From contig QNQO01000554.1 in the NCBI GenBank assembly GCA_003290165.1, forward strand, positions 1 through 64,000: DNA of 64,000 bases, written 5' to 3'. The DNA is from Berberis thunbergii. Its lineage: Eukaryota > Streptophyta > Magnoliopsida > Ranunculales > Berberidaceae. Of the stretch, positions 36,401-48,572 are shown in pieces; the stretch's first letter is position 1, and the number at the start of each line of letters is the position of its first letter. The notes below the pieces were generated by a model. The model worked only from the letters and a program-made list of their open reading frames with translations. It did not search any database and had not been told where the DNA came from. Made by a program: the position numbers and the translations under genes.

Positions 36401-39400
36401 TTACACCACAAGCTGCACATTTGGTGATTGCTTCATCTGGAACCTGGGTAAAAGCAATTAAAACAAAAGTAAGATAGTTATAATTAATCATATAGAAATT
36501 GGGCCTTCCCTCATTTGCACTAATATGCACTCTGCAGTACAATATACTAATTTTTATTTTCCAATTCAAGTCTCTGAAATTACACATGCTTGCACATGCT
36601 TTGCATTGAGCAAACCACGTTTTCAATTTTATAGCTTTCCACTACTCCATTTGAGTTGAAAATTTGAGGAAATTAAAGACCAACATCAAAAATACTTTAA
36701 CAAAATTTCAACGCATTTCAACACGTGTGCCTTGAGATCGCGCTGTGGAATAAAGACAATTTCTCTATTAATATCAAGAAGCGAGCTAGGGCCCACCTTG
36801 AGTACGATACAAGCCGACCGATAGGCCGACTAGGCCCAATGTCCAACCCCAAAGCGTGGTCCTTAATAAGACCGTTTATCAAGATATTTATTGACAGGGA
36901 CATACACGTATCTTGAGGAACTATGTCGAAACGGTATGAAACTTTGATATCTTGTTTCAAATTGTAGTTTGTAATTTTCTTGAAAATTTCATCTAACACG
37001 TAGCTCAACTGAGTTAAAAATATTTTTTTTAATTTGCTGGGGACCCAAAACATGAAATTATAAAAGGGTGTATTGGTGGGTATGAATTAGTAATTTGAGG
37101 GACTCCAAGCCCAACCCTCCTTACTTAGAAGTACCCGATACAAATGATGGAGCTCGCAAATGAACTTCTTGAACATAGAAGAAAGAAAATTTCTAAAAAG
37201 TTTTCTTTCAAAATACAAGGTAGACTAAGTGGTCTAATTCAATAGTGTCTTAGATCTAATACCCACAAGGCCACAATTATAGGACATTTCTCTTAGAACA
37301 CGCTTCAAGTCCAATATTTTTCAATAAAAAATCCATTTGCATCTCATAAGCCCTTATTATTCAAACAATCATCAACATCCCAGAACGGAGTCTATCATCT
37401 TATCTCTAGCGTTTTGGTCATTTTGGGTCGATTGGAACAGTATGCATAGAGCCAAATTTTAGTTTAAAACCCTATTTTTCTCATATTCAGGTTTTCAATC
37501 TCACACATATATATATATACACCCTAAGCCTCTCCAAAACGTCGTCTAAATTTGATTCTTGAGCCAGTATAATAGGGCCCTTAGACAATATGAATAGACC
37601 AGAATTAACTCCTAAAACACCTTATTTAAACGTGCAACAATATCTGATTCTTTATTATCCGCATAGATCACCTTGGTGTTGCCTATGCAACACGTTTAAA
37701 AATAATAACAATAATAATAAGTTGGTAATATCAATTTATACGAGTCATCTCATATCCAAACAGTGAAAAATAAGAAGGGGGTGGGGGGGACAGTAGAAAA
37801 AAAATATGAAATCTTCAGGTTGAAAATGACCATGTCATTTTTATTTTCATGGCAAAATATAAGTTCATCGATATGGCTATGCATCTGAAGATTATGATTT
37901 CTACCATAGCATGGTAATTAAACATTTTAGGATGTACTTGATTTTCCATTAAAAAAAAGGATTCTGATCAGGGGACACAGATTCGTGACCAATTAAATTC
38001 AAATGTTATTTCACTAACATAGAAATTTCAAAAGAAGTAGCTTGGAATCTGATTTTGGAAAAATCAAGTAAGATTGCCAGAAAGTGCTAGAAATAGCCCA
38101 TATTAAAATAATCTGAACATGTAGTTACTTCTCCACCTAATATTTTATTTAAAAGATCAAAATAGTGCGCTAGTGATATTACTTTATTAAAAGTCTTACC
38201 CAATGATCTTTTTCCTCATTTCCAGGTTTTATCAAGTTGACCCAATCAGTAAAACCCTTCTTCTTTTCGTTGAGCTGCTCCGATACTTTACTGGGATCTG
38301 ATGGTTTGCTTCTGAAACTATCTTTTCCCATTTCCTTAAGCTGTAAAACACAAACACAATTAACTTGAATAATCGAACATCTTCGAGTACGCAAAAGTAG
38401 ATGAACAACATTTCTTAATTGAAGATCACCATAGTTAACTAATCTTTAACTCTTTTGCAAGCTTTGTGGATACTTGGTGGTTCATGTACCAACAATGAAA
38501 ACTTTTATCTAAAAGTTGGTATCATCTACCAAGCATGCATGGATCATTAGTGGTTTGTGATAACATTGTACGACAAGTACAAAGTCACAATGAAAGTGAT
38601 AAACCTAACACTGAGAAAAATATGACCAAACCTGAAAAGTTGCTGCTGTGACTATGTCAAGAATTGTGTTGGTAGTATAGCTGTTTGATTGCAGTCTTAT
38701 GCGTCTCGGTTCAATATCAACAGAACTTTTGGACCAAAATGTAAAGGTAGATGAATCAGTGACCTGATAAAGACGAAAAGAAAGTGCCAGGAAAGAGATG
38801 AAATAAACTTCAGAATAGATCAGAAAATAAATTTGTAAGAACTACAAATGAATTGCTGCAATCAACTTACTTCTGATCTTGTCACAGTCTCAAGTGGATA
38901 TATCCTTAACATCCGACTGGCATTTGGGTCAAGTATGCGAATCCCATCTAAACCAATCTGAAATTTGAAAACAGAAGCTGAAAGTCAGCATTTAATGGTA
39001 AAAGGAATTAAAACTAGGCATACAGAGTCAAAGACTAACATCGTAGAATATTAGAATGGCAGAATCAATGTTTGTATGGAGGGGGAAAAACAAAGTGAAA
39101 ACATCTGGGAGAGATACAAAGTTACATAGATCTAGCATATAAATAAATAATAAAAACATCTGGGAGAGATACAAAGCTACCTAGATCTAGCAAAAATAAT
39201 AAATAATAAAACATCTGGGAGAGATACAAAGTTACATAGATCTAGCATGAGAATAATAAAAACATCATACATACAGAAAGGAAAACAATTCAATTTTATC
39301 AGTAAGACAAAGTCCTGCCATGGAGGGCAGTCCACACATAAAAAGGTAATAATGAGATTTTTTGCTGAATGAGGCTCTACTTCTCAGGATTTTTTGCTGT

Positions 39401-42400
39401 TCGGCCTTGATTTGCCACAGGATTTATCTTCTTCTCCGTCAAAATTATTTTGAGTTTAGAATTTACTTCCCAACTTTTAAGTCCTCTTCTCAAAGTTCAA
39501 TTTCATTCCCGTCGGAAGACGGAAAACACTATGAACTTGTCATCTTGGATGCTTGATATATTGTGCACGAGACAATTCATGTCTCATAGGCCTGCCCAAG
39601 ATTATCCTACAAAAAGTTTACCCTAAGTCAATCTTCCACTCATATGATACAACTTGAAAATTTATCTTTGACATACACAATGCTTGTCTAGCACACAATC
39701 ATGTGAAGATTTTGTATCCCTAGAAAACCAACCATTCTTTTGCTCTCTATACTTGATTGCGACCAGCTGCCTCCATAATGCCTTAGGTCCGGTATCAAAT
39801 CTCTCTACAAACGTTTCCTGAGTAAAGCCATGTTTGTTTCTTTAATTCTTCTCAAGCCAAATACTCGATCCTTCTTGTTCAAAGGCTTGCAAACTTTGTC
39901 CCATGCCAAGATATATATTTTTTGCACTGCAGAGTAGCCCCCCTTAGGAACTTTCTCATTCTCCTTTCAATTTCGTCGCAATAGAATTAGAAACTGTTTC
40001 GCAACATGTAGGTGGGGATGCCTGAAAGGGTGGGTTTGATTAACAACAATCTTCCTGCTTTTGAAAGACATTCACACTTCCACGTTGCCAACTTTTGTCT
40101 ACTCTTTCGAGGACCAAATCCAATCCAACACGAGCTCGGCCTTGTACTTCCCTTCCAAGAGCAGGCCTAAGGCAGTCACCTTGTATCCCATGATTTCATC
40201 ATACATCTCTATGACTAGCTCTTCCACCTTCCCTATGGCATAAAATTGGCAATTCAAGAAATTACGTCGGATGCCTGAAATGGCTTCGAACCAAATAGTT
40301 TATGTCCCTTTTAACCTAGTTGACCTAAGTTTTAATGAAGCACGTGGAACCATCTGTTATTCTGAATATTGGCGAACACTCATGAATAGGCTATAAATTG
40401 TTGATGATCAGACCAGCCGCCTCGGCCTACACTTTAATACACTTTGACCAACCATAAAATTCTCAGTTTTTGATGATTTAAAAATACATAACTCTTGATG
40501 CCAATGCCACATCCAAACCCACCAAGTCGACATGCTAACGATCGAGAGGCATTGATCTCATGAATGATCCATATGCTCTTGCCAACTTTCAACATCCATT
40601 ATAAAGTGCACATCTTATAATGAGTGTGTCTCACTAGCCACCCTACTAACTTCGAGAAATTTTTTAAATTGTCTATTGCATATAACATCCTCCTTGAGTT
40701 TTCTCGATAAGGATTTAACTGAAAATACATTACTAATAGAGCTGACAAAATGGCCCGAAGCTTGGTCTGATCCAGTCCTTAAAAATTAGCCTGAAACCCC
40801 AAAAGGCATGGCTCGGTTTAAACAAGGTTGGGCCACCTATTTCTCAATAATAAGGATTTGGGCCTAACCTCCAAAGTCCTTGGCCTGGCTCTGTACTCGG
40901 CTCGAATCCCGGTTTTAAACTAGCCTTGTTATTACTTTTCACGTATAAGCATCATATCATATTATTTTTTAGAATTCATCATCTTTTTTAAGCTATAAAA
41001 AATAATAAGATGTTTGTGGTAAGCTAAAAAGTGTTATACATGTATGAAGGAAAAATGTGAGGATTGCCAACATTAAATTATGTAATTGATTTTATATAAT
41101 AAAATTGAACATAATCAAGCCTTGCGTAAAATATACAAAGAAGGTGTTGTACATATATGAAGAAACAATGTGAGGATTACCAACATTAAAAGATGTAACT
41201 GATTTTATATACTAAAATTGAACATAATCAAGCCTTGCATAAAATATATAAAGAAGTGTGATTAGAATTATATTTTATATATAACATTATATAGCCCTAG
41301 AAATGACAAGAAATGATATTTTAAGGAGAAAATAAAATCTTACTATAACAAACTATCTTGTTTTTTACTTATGATTGAAACCATGAATTCAATAATAATA
41401 AAACATAGTTTATACTTATATAAAGAGCATTATAACATAGACAACCGTTTAGCCATGGGAAAAAAGGAATGAAATATGACTTTTACAGAAAACGATATTT
41501 AGGTTGGCCGACGCCAGAATTTATTGGGGCCAAGGACTTGGATCTTAAAAAAATTAGTCCACTCGGTTCAACCCTTTACAATAAAAGGAAAGGTATGGCC
41601 CGAAATAGGTAATGGGCTCCATCAGTGGCGGACCCAAGATTTTAGTAAGGGAGGGGCGAAATGGCAAATAATTATTAGTTGATAATAGTAGTTATCAAGG
41701 GTAGAGCAAAAAAAAATTCCTATCCGAACTAGTAACTAATAAAAAATACAACTATCAAAAATACATTGCATTTATTAATTAAATCCAGTTATACTTTAAT
41801 TTCAAGCAAAAATAAGCTCACAATATCAATAACCTTAGCAAAGGATAGACGCTAAGGCGAGCGTAATAACTAGAATATATAACTAAAATCATAAATAATT
41901 AGGATAAGTATCTAGTTGAAGATAATATGTTTTTTGAAATTTACGAATAAAATAAGATCCTAATACAATTTCATAGAAAATTTGTTTATATGAGGCTCAA
42001 ATTTTGTTCGAGTTGGCTAATGCCATATATTTTCATTGAATTTTATAGTTATTATTTTTTATGTTATTTTGTTAGAGGTTTATAACCACTTGTGAACAAA
42101 TAATTCATTTATTTAATGTTTGCAATTTCATATAAAATTGCATTGAAAACAAAAAAGTATTAGTTAGTAATTGTGAATTAGCCCATAAAGAAATTATACG
42201 CTCCGAGATGATCAAAAATAAGTTTTTATTAAACTAAACAATTCTTCTGATATTTGCAGTCACTAATAAAATTGCATTAAAAAAATTAGCGAGTAAGAAT
42301 GATGAAGAATGGTTATAATCAATAAACATAAAAATGTATAGTTAATAGTCATAAAGAAATTTTGCGCTCAAAGAGTATCGAACTCGGGTCGTTTGCGAAA

Positions 42401-44378
42401 AATGATAAACTACTAACCACTACACCAACAAAAACATGTAGAAATAGTTGAATGGATAATATTCATACTTTATTATAAATTATATAATTGATTTTTTTAA
42501 GGTAAGTATATAATAAAATATTTTGAAAGTTGAGGGGGGAGACCCCTCTCGCCCCTTGGTAGGTCCGCCCCTGGGTTCCATAATTTAGGGACGAGCTCTG
42601 TCCTTTTGCCAGCTCTACATCACTAAATTCCCTTTTTTGCCACCTTACTATCAAATAATAATTTCTTAAGATGCCAGCCCCATGCCACAATGACATTTTC
42701 CATTTTAACAAAAATTTCCAAGCAACCTCTTTTTGACAAAGCGTATCCTAAGAAACTAATCCATAAATGTGCTTCCTTGCACATAATCCCACAAAAAATG
42801 TGATCTTGATGCCTTTTTTAATCTCACAAACTTATCTGGAGGCGCGCATCCTTAGACTTGCAAGTAAGGACCCACAAGGATGAATCAGGTGACACACACT
42901 GAACTTTGGTTATCGGGTGATAATATAATGAATAAATCAAGCTTTGACACAGATGCATGCACTCTTGCACATCAATATTAACTATAAAAGGGAGACGAAG
43001 GGAAAGTTATTGATATTTCCTATGTTTGAAGTCAGATCTCAAGCAGGCATATTGATATTACAGGTTCAACATGTGGGCATACAATATGGAGTAAAAGATA
43101 CATATATTTCACACTCAACTTTTAGTGGGGTAGAAATCAATTAAAATAAACTAAATTTTTATGCATCTACAACCCAAAAGATGAATGTCCTAGCCCTGCC
43201 CAATACACATAATTACATACAATAACATAGTAAATTATGGAAATTGTATATGTTAATCTGGTATTCTTAAAGAAAAAATTAAAACAATTTGTAAAAATCA
43301 ACATTATACATTAGACATTAACAACAACAACAAAAGTGAAGTTATCCATCAGACATGTTCATATATAACAATCTAACTAAAAGATGGCAAGGGGGTTTTT
43401 GGAGGAAAACCTTGGCAAAGACATCCATGGTGCTCTGCCCACCACTTTCTGCCAAAAGCTTGACTCGGAACTTCTGCACTCCATTCTTAATATCTTGCTG
43501 AGTGTCCATCTTGGGAACAGCTTTGACAACCTTACTAGAACCCCCAATTCTGGTCCTTCCCAGATGGCGAACTAATAGACCTCCCATAATCATCAAAAGC
43601 AGCAGTAGCAGCCCAAGTAAACGACTTGGAACCAGTACCGTCTAGCACCATAAGGCTCCACCTTCCCCCCTTGATAAGCATAAACCTCCTGCTGGCCGAG
43701 CCCATCATACGCGTTATTCTCCGGTCTCTTATCATAGTAATCCGACCCCAAATCAGATCTACTCCCGACCAAACACATTCTGCCCTCCTCCTCCTTCATA
43801 CCTCCCAGGACTCTCATCCAGATAACTCCCCCCTCCCCTATTCAAGCTACTCTCATAAGACGCATCATACCCATAGCCCCTCCGCCTAAATTGCTGTAAG
43901 GGTATGTAGATGAATTGGAGTTCGAATTGGATGGAATTTGCGATGGGTATGTTGATGAATTGGAGTTCAAATTGGAATGAATTTGCAGTGGTGGAGGAAT
44001 GTAATTTGGAACTGTTTGATGCTGATCATATGGCGAATAGTACGACGGCTGCTGGGCAGTTGGATACTGCTGCTCGACCGAAGGCGGATGAAGGTAAGAG
44101 GGGAAAGGCGGAGAATTGTTGAAAGATTGGTAATTAGGGTTCGGAGGAGGGACGTAGGAAGGAGGAGCTGTTAGGGGATCTGGATTCTGCGAATAATTAT
44201 TAGGGTATTCGGAATTGAGGTAATTGGGGCCGAAAGGCGGAGCAGAAGCATAGGTTGTAGGTGAAGCTTCATGAACATCGTTTGGATTGGGGTTAGGGTT
44301 AGGGTTAGGGTTAGGGATTTGATGGGGTGGAAGGAGGTGGTGGTGGTAATACGAAGAGCTGTAATCGCCTTGCTGCAT
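30468..44378 (-). CDS. FREE1: FREE1/FYVE1 orthologue, plant ESCRT-associated FYVE protein (10 exons)
   Basis: Plant-specific endosomal protein. In Arabidopsis FREE1 binds PI3P and ubiquitin, joins ESCRT-I, and acts in multivesicular-body formation and vacuolar and autophagic traffic. Exons: 44378-43411, 38957-38871, 38763-38632, 38340-38200, 36443-36378, 36255-36145, 33717-33625, 32903-32870, 30726-30653, 30545-30468. All introns are GT-AG and phases match in exons 2-10. The start gives MQQGDYSS, as in the Arabidopsis protein. The N-terminus is Pro/Asn/Tyr-rich. The FYVE domain lies at about residues 441-502, with HHCRNCGDIFCDKC, zinc-ligand Cys pairs and RVCDRCL. A coiled-coil stretch (SHEDLAKKLQEEMERNR) and a C-terminal CPTC/CGVC pair follow, ending LVSAH. 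Exon 1 has four one-base indels between about 43540 and 43880, with a net change of +2. Removing them gives 322 codons in exon 1 and about 593 overall, against 601 in Arabidopsis. Sequencing error or recent pseudogenisation are the alternatives. Confidence 0.93.
30929..32340. mobile_element. hAT-type element in a FREE1 intron, 1,412 bp, perfect 8-bp TSD
   Basis: The left end TAGGGATGGCA and the right end TGCCATCCCTG are inverted. GCCCACAC flanks both sides (30921-30928 and 32341-32348). The subterminal regions are full of GGGGCGGAT/ATCCGCCCC motifs. The interior has a CTCT-rich block and an unusual GATC-rich stretch. No transposase is encoded. It lies in the intron between FREE1 exons 8 and 9. 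Confidence 0.93.
31600..31995. repeat. GATC-rich simple repeat inside the hAT element
   Basis: About 400 bp made largely of GATCTTAGATCCAGATCTG and related units, so the palindromic tetramer GATC recurs every few bases. The array could fold on itself in many registers. It encodes nothing and is confined to the interior of the intronic hAT element. Confidence 0.9.
33302..33374. repeat. (ATC)n microsatellite with short duplicated flanks and hairpin
   Basis: An uninterrupted (ATC)n run at about 33311-33336 is followed by CATTCCCGA-GATTT-TCGGGAATG, a perfect 9-bp stem. GGGTGTAACATAT occurs directly before and after the unit. It lies in the intron between FREE1 exons 7 and 8. Confidence 0.85.
35204..36109. 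mobile_element. PIF/Harbinger (Tourist-like) MITE with internal polyadenylated segment
   Basis: The termini GGGTGTGTTTGATT and AATCAAACACACCC are inverted, flanked by TAA on both sides (35201-35203 and 36110-36112), the 3-bp target typical of Harbinger elements. At 906 bp it is long for a MITE. It contains AATAAA (36000-36005) followed closely by an 18-A run (36010-36027), as if a polyadenylated RNA copy had inserted. It lies in the intron between FREE1 exons 6 and 7. Confidence 0.75.
39101..39266. repeat. three-copy 55-bp tandem repeat in FREE1 intron 1
   Basis: ACATCTGGGAGAGATACAAA followed by TAGATCTAGCA and AATAATAA starts at 39101, 39156 and 39211. The copies are nearly identical, so the array is young. 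Confidence 0.9.
39270..40735. other. FREE1 intron 1, no recognised element
   Basis: Less AT-rich than its surroundings and without clear termini. The open frames are short and unlike known proteins. It may derive from an old transposon but nothing diagnostic is visible. Confidence 0.35.
41623..42573. mobile_element. nested hAT-type element, 951 bp
   Basis: The left end CAGTGGCGGACCCA and the right end, inverted, CAGGGGCGGACCTA are the common plant CAGxGGCGGA hAT terminus. Flanks are GGCTCCAT (41615-41622) and GGTTCCAT (42574-42581), 7 of 8 matching. It lies wholly inside the element at 40736-42617, so it inserted later. Confidence 0.85.
42371..42427 (-). other. tRNA-like A-box/B-box pair within the nested hAT
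   Basis: The minus strand reads TGGTGTAGTGGTTAGTAG, then about 25 bases, then CGAGTTCGATACTC. These resemble the A box and B box of a polymerase III promoter at near-tRNA spacing. No complete cloverleaf is seen, so this is at most a tRNA-derived remnant of the SINE-head type. Confidence 0.35.
44293..44316 (+). repeat. (TTAGGG)4 in the FREE1 coding sequence
   Basis: Four perfect TTAGGG units on the plus strand. On the coding strand they read CCTAAC repeats that encode the Pro-Asn tract near the FREE1 N-terminus. Arabidopsis FREE1 also has a Pro-Asn tract here, so the repeat is best explained as coding. Confidence 0.9.
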
Positions 44379-44649
44379 ATTGAATTGAATTTTCAGAAAT
44401 TTGAGAAAGATGAGAGAGACGAAGAGAGGTTTGTATAATTCTATTGAGGGTTTGGTGGATCGGGGAAGATGAACAAGGATTTTGATCGTCTGTAATTTGC
44501 GAGTGAGAGATTTAAAAAATGAGGTGGAACTCGTTGTTGGCTTTGGTTTGCTTCGAATGTTGTCTGGATGGTCGGTGAAGATGGGATAGGGACCTAAGTG
44601 GAATATATAAAAGAATAAATTATTCTTCCCTCCTTCTGCCACGCAATCT

Positions 44650-45060
44650 AGGGTTTTTCACTTAAACCGTGAACCGAACTGACTTAGGTCGATTTTAAAA
44701 TTTTCAAACTGACAATTAACAAAATTGATCCGAAATTGAACCGATCCTAATTTATGCAAATTATAACGAATCGAATCGACTAAAATCGAACCAAAATCGA
44801 AATAAAACCGAACCGATCGACTATTTTCAACATATTGTATTATTTATATATAAAATATATATTATTTATTATATATATTTGGTCGGTTCGATTTGGTCAG
44901 TTTAAAATCACATAGAGAACTTGAAATCGAAACCGACCATTTCGATTTTGGATTTTTAAAATCGAAACCGATTCGAACCGAATTTAAACCGAACCCAATC
45001 GCTTCGGTCTCGGTCAATTTGATCGGTTTTTTGTCCAATCCTATGCAATCGCTGTAAGGT
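44650..45060. repeat. AACCGAACCG/CGGTTCGGTT-rich repeat upstream of FREE1
   Basis: Dense direct and inverted copies of ACCGAACCGA-like and TCGGTTCGATTT-like units surround an AT-rich centre. This is typical of degenerate hAT-type MITEs, but no target duplication could be identified. It lies 0.3 kb upstream of the FREE1 start and may contribute to its promoter region. Confidence 0.5.
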
Positions 45061-46056
45061 AAAAGATGGACTTTTGACCATGGGGCTTTTACCAAATATG
45101 TATTCACGTCCCCAATGGTTAAAAAAAAAAAACATTTAACCCACGATACCCACCTAAATAGTTACATATCTATATCATGTTTTCAAATTTCAACTATGAA
45201 ATACCCAGTAGTTGCTATATAGGTGAGCTTCCAAAAGCAAAAGTTTGTTATAATAGCAGAAGGAAGCAATTCAGTATCTTAATTGAAAGTGTTGGTTTTG
45301 CTAATTAGAAAGTGCAGTTTTATTATTATAACGGTTTATAGGCACTAAAGCAAATTAAAAGACCAAACTTGTTCTCCATTGAACTTCCCGACTTATCTCC
45401 ATCAAGCTTCCAAATCACTTTTTTGCTATTGGCTTTACTGTAATCTCCACAAGAAAATACTTTGGGCTGCATGGAAGATGATGAGAATGCTTAAAAAATA
45501 TCAGGAAATAAAGTTTGCTAGGACTCGTCCTCATTGGTTGTTGTATTTCAGAGTGTCGATCAAATATGCAACTTCTTTCATTCAGTTCATAAGTAATGAT
45601 ACTCAAATTAAATTTTCTGAGCTATTGGATGATGTAATCTGATGTGTTAATCATGGTTGGTTGCTATGTTCTCGTTGGACATGCAAAGGTGAGTCGTTCT
45701 TCTTCAATCTGTTCACCAAGTCAACAATTCAACTCCCATGCTTGCTACCAACAAGGCTTTGATGATAGTGAAATTTATAAAGCATTACGTTTTCGCATGC
45801 ACCAACTTCGCCTGAATGTGTTGTTTTTGGTATTGGTGGAATAGGTTCGTTGAAGGTGTTAATTACTACTATTCGACTAGGAGAGGATTTCTTGGACGGT
45901 TAAGAATTTTGAGTGCAGTAGAGACTTTCATTCATCTGATACTAATCCATTGTTTTGCCACAATGTGTCCTACTGCTTGGATATAAGAGGGAGAGTAGAA
46001 TATATGATCCATTGAAGATGAATTGGACAATTCTTCAATTCACCACATCGACAAGA
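45061..46056. other. intergenic, unidentified short ORF at 45379-45642
   Basis: The plus-strand frame at 45379-45642 (87 codons) encodes a basic, aromatic-rich peptide that I do not recognise. It is less AT-rich than its surroundings and could be a host-gene fragment. No splice-linked continuation is convincing. Confidence 0.3.
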
Positions 46057-48512
46057 TACACGCCCCAACCCGCCACGGGAATTGCAGCGTATCGATGCAT
46101 GAACTAACCCGTAATACAGGTGGATCGTAACCGGCCACAACATCATAATATAACACATTCTTGATACGAGAATGAAACGGAAATAAAAACTACGAAAAAA
46201 ATTTGAACAAAATAAATATATATTTGGTTCGCCCCCACCAGAGTCATAGCGACAAAACCAGTATACAAGCATCTAGTATAACAATATAATACACCAGATA
46301 ATACAGAGGAAGCAAACATACCCGTACAGGGTGGACACGACCAAACAACACAAAATGCGCCTACAGCGAAAAACTTGGCAAAGCGCCACGATCAGCAGGA
46401 GTGCCAACACTGTCTGCACTTCAATAGAAGCACACTCCTTGCGGGGTCAACAAAGCACAAAGCTAGCTGGTGCGAGCGAACTAAATACAATAACATAATA
46501 ATATACAAGAAAAATTCATGCCACACAACAATGGATAAGTAGCAAGTTCTAAAGTCTAAATCACACCGTGTCTCTAAGGATAATATTTCTAAGTTCAAAC
46601 AACAAGACAAGCATTTCAGATTCAACAATAACTACAAGTTTAAGAGATATGTCGATCATTACACATGATTCAAACATGGTAAATATCAAGCGATGAAAAT
46701 AAAGACAATCTCATAATTCTTCATAGTTTCCTAGGTATAGCAATCAAGTCGAAACCAAAATCCTGTAAAATTATTTATAAGTGTCTCATATCGTAGGTAT
46801 CCGCATACCCTACGAGTGTGTCTCACCCAGACACATTCCCACACCGTGCACCAGTACCACTTCGGGCTTGTTTGTATCCTAATGGGGTGTTATCTGTCAG
46901 GATACAAACTCAAACATCCCGAACGACTAGCCTAACACGGCTAACACCTAACACATATCAAACTCAAGCGCGTTGGGAGGGAAAGCGAAGTAATCTCCAA
47001 AGAACGTCCTCCGAGACCCGTCCTACTGCACTTTCTAGTGGCAAGTGTGTGCGGAGCTCACCGCACCTCAGCAAGCTTGCCACATGCAATAGCGTCTTCA
47101 ATGTCAGGTGTGAGTCATCTCAAGCACCATCCAACTCACGATGCGAGCAAGCTCCTAAGCATCGGCACAACAGGACATTATAGCGGAATAAAGACACTTA
47201 CACCAACATCCACATGCACATATGACAAGTTTGTACATAATCAAATGTAACAGACGTGCAACCATAATCAATTCGACAATTTTCATAAATCCATGACTAC
47301 GCTAGGGTCCCAACATGACCCAATTCACCACAATAAATTCATTCGAGTCGAACTATCATGCATGCTCAAGACTCGACAATCTACGGTAAAACATGACATA
47401 TTATGCAAACTCGAAAACGAAGCATACAAGCCCAATGCCATTTCAACAATACCATACACCAAAGCCTAACCACACCCAAATTCATCCACTATTCGATTTC
47501 ATTCAAGTTATTCATGCTTTCAGAAAACTCAATGCGTAATTCATTCACAAAGAACAACACAACCATCGAAATATCTAAAAATTCCGAATTCGGACTTATA
47601 TTCAATTATACACAATCGACGATATACTGTAAAAAGTAAATTAAGGATTTAAAATACTTATTTCTCAAAATAAATAGTATAGTTTACCACTCACCTAAGC
47701 AGAATGGGTTTTCGGAACCCAAATCCTACCGGTCGAAGCTCCCAACTCGCAAAACAACGAATGCGGGACGACGAAATTTTTAAAAATGCAAGGCGGACTC
47801 AAAGGTGAGCAAACTAACCGAAAATTGAAAAAATAAATAAATTACCATCGGCGCGAGACTGAAAGAAAAACTTACAAGCAAAAAAATCTGGCAAACTCCC
47901 CGACGAAACCCAAAGTTTGGCGAAAATTCGCCGAAACCCTCCCTACTCCGGTCTGATCGCCTTCAAACAGCACAACAGGCCGAAAATAGGTCTAAGAACA
48001 CTCGGAGTGACGAATGTGTGGCTCACCCACTCACCCAAAGCCCGGATTCACGCCGAAAAACCCTCAAAACGGACATTGCACCCTGATTTTTTAAAAAAAT
48101 TCGGCCAACCCCGAAATCATCCTTGCATGTCGAGTCTACGGGCTCCAAATGACGCCACCAAGGCCCTCAACCGCTGATCGGAGCTACAAAATCCAATCAA
48201 ACAACCCACCACGTCAAACCCAAATATGAAAACTGATTTTTTATTTATTTATTTTTTTGCAAAAAACCAAAGAGAAACGAAAAGAGGAAGAAATGAAGGA
48301 CAATGGGTGAGATTCCACGAAGGAATCGTTCGATCTACTCGAATGAACTCCGGCGAATAGCGTCGCTGCGAGAGAAAACTCGCACTGAAGAAAAAAAAAA
48401 AGGAGACGAAAACAAAAGAGGGGTTTGTCTTTAAAGGGTGGGTGGCCATGTGCCCCCACCGCATTTACTGAGTACAACCCCTCCAACAAACTTTAAAAAA
48501 ACAGATATTACA
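46057..48512 (-). repeat. LTR A (3' LTR) of the chromovirus, about 2.46 kb
   Basis: The minus strand begins TGTAATATCTG just after a purine-rich TCTTTTAAGGTGTGTAAGA tract that follows the chromodomain stop codon. It ends near GGGGCGTGTA, where GGGGCGTGTCA is typical of this lineage, so the left boundary is approximate. Aligns throughout with 52147-54407. Short open frames inside are not genes. Confidence 0.75.
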
Positions 48513-48572
48513 TCTTACACACCTTAAAAGAGATCTCGTCCTCGAGATCGACAAAAGACGCGACAAGAAAAC

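Larger units (their letters stand above)
40736..42617. mobile_element. hAT-type element in FREE1 intron 1, interrupted by a second hAT
   Basis: The left end ATAGAGCTGACAAAATGGCCC and the right end, read inverted as TAGAGCTGGCAAAA, fit the TAGAGCTGGCAAAA class of plant hAT termini. Flanks are CATTACTA (40728-40735) and CATCACTA (42618-42625), 7 of 8 matching. Removing the nested element leaves about 0.9 kb. No transposase is seen. Confidence 0.75.

Noticed and set aside
44293..44316. Interstitial telomere from a chromosome fusion
   Set aside because: Only four units, and they encode a Pro-Asn tract that the Arabidopsis orthologue also has.
43842..44642. FREE1 start upstream, using the long frame from 44642
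   Set aside because: The frame is open into the leader, but the homologous N-terminus (MQQGDY) starts at 44378.
46272..48490. Short ORFs inside LTR A and their equivalents in LTR B and C
   Set aside because: They recur in the LTR copies with frameshifts and have no protein motif; they are non-coding LTR sequence.
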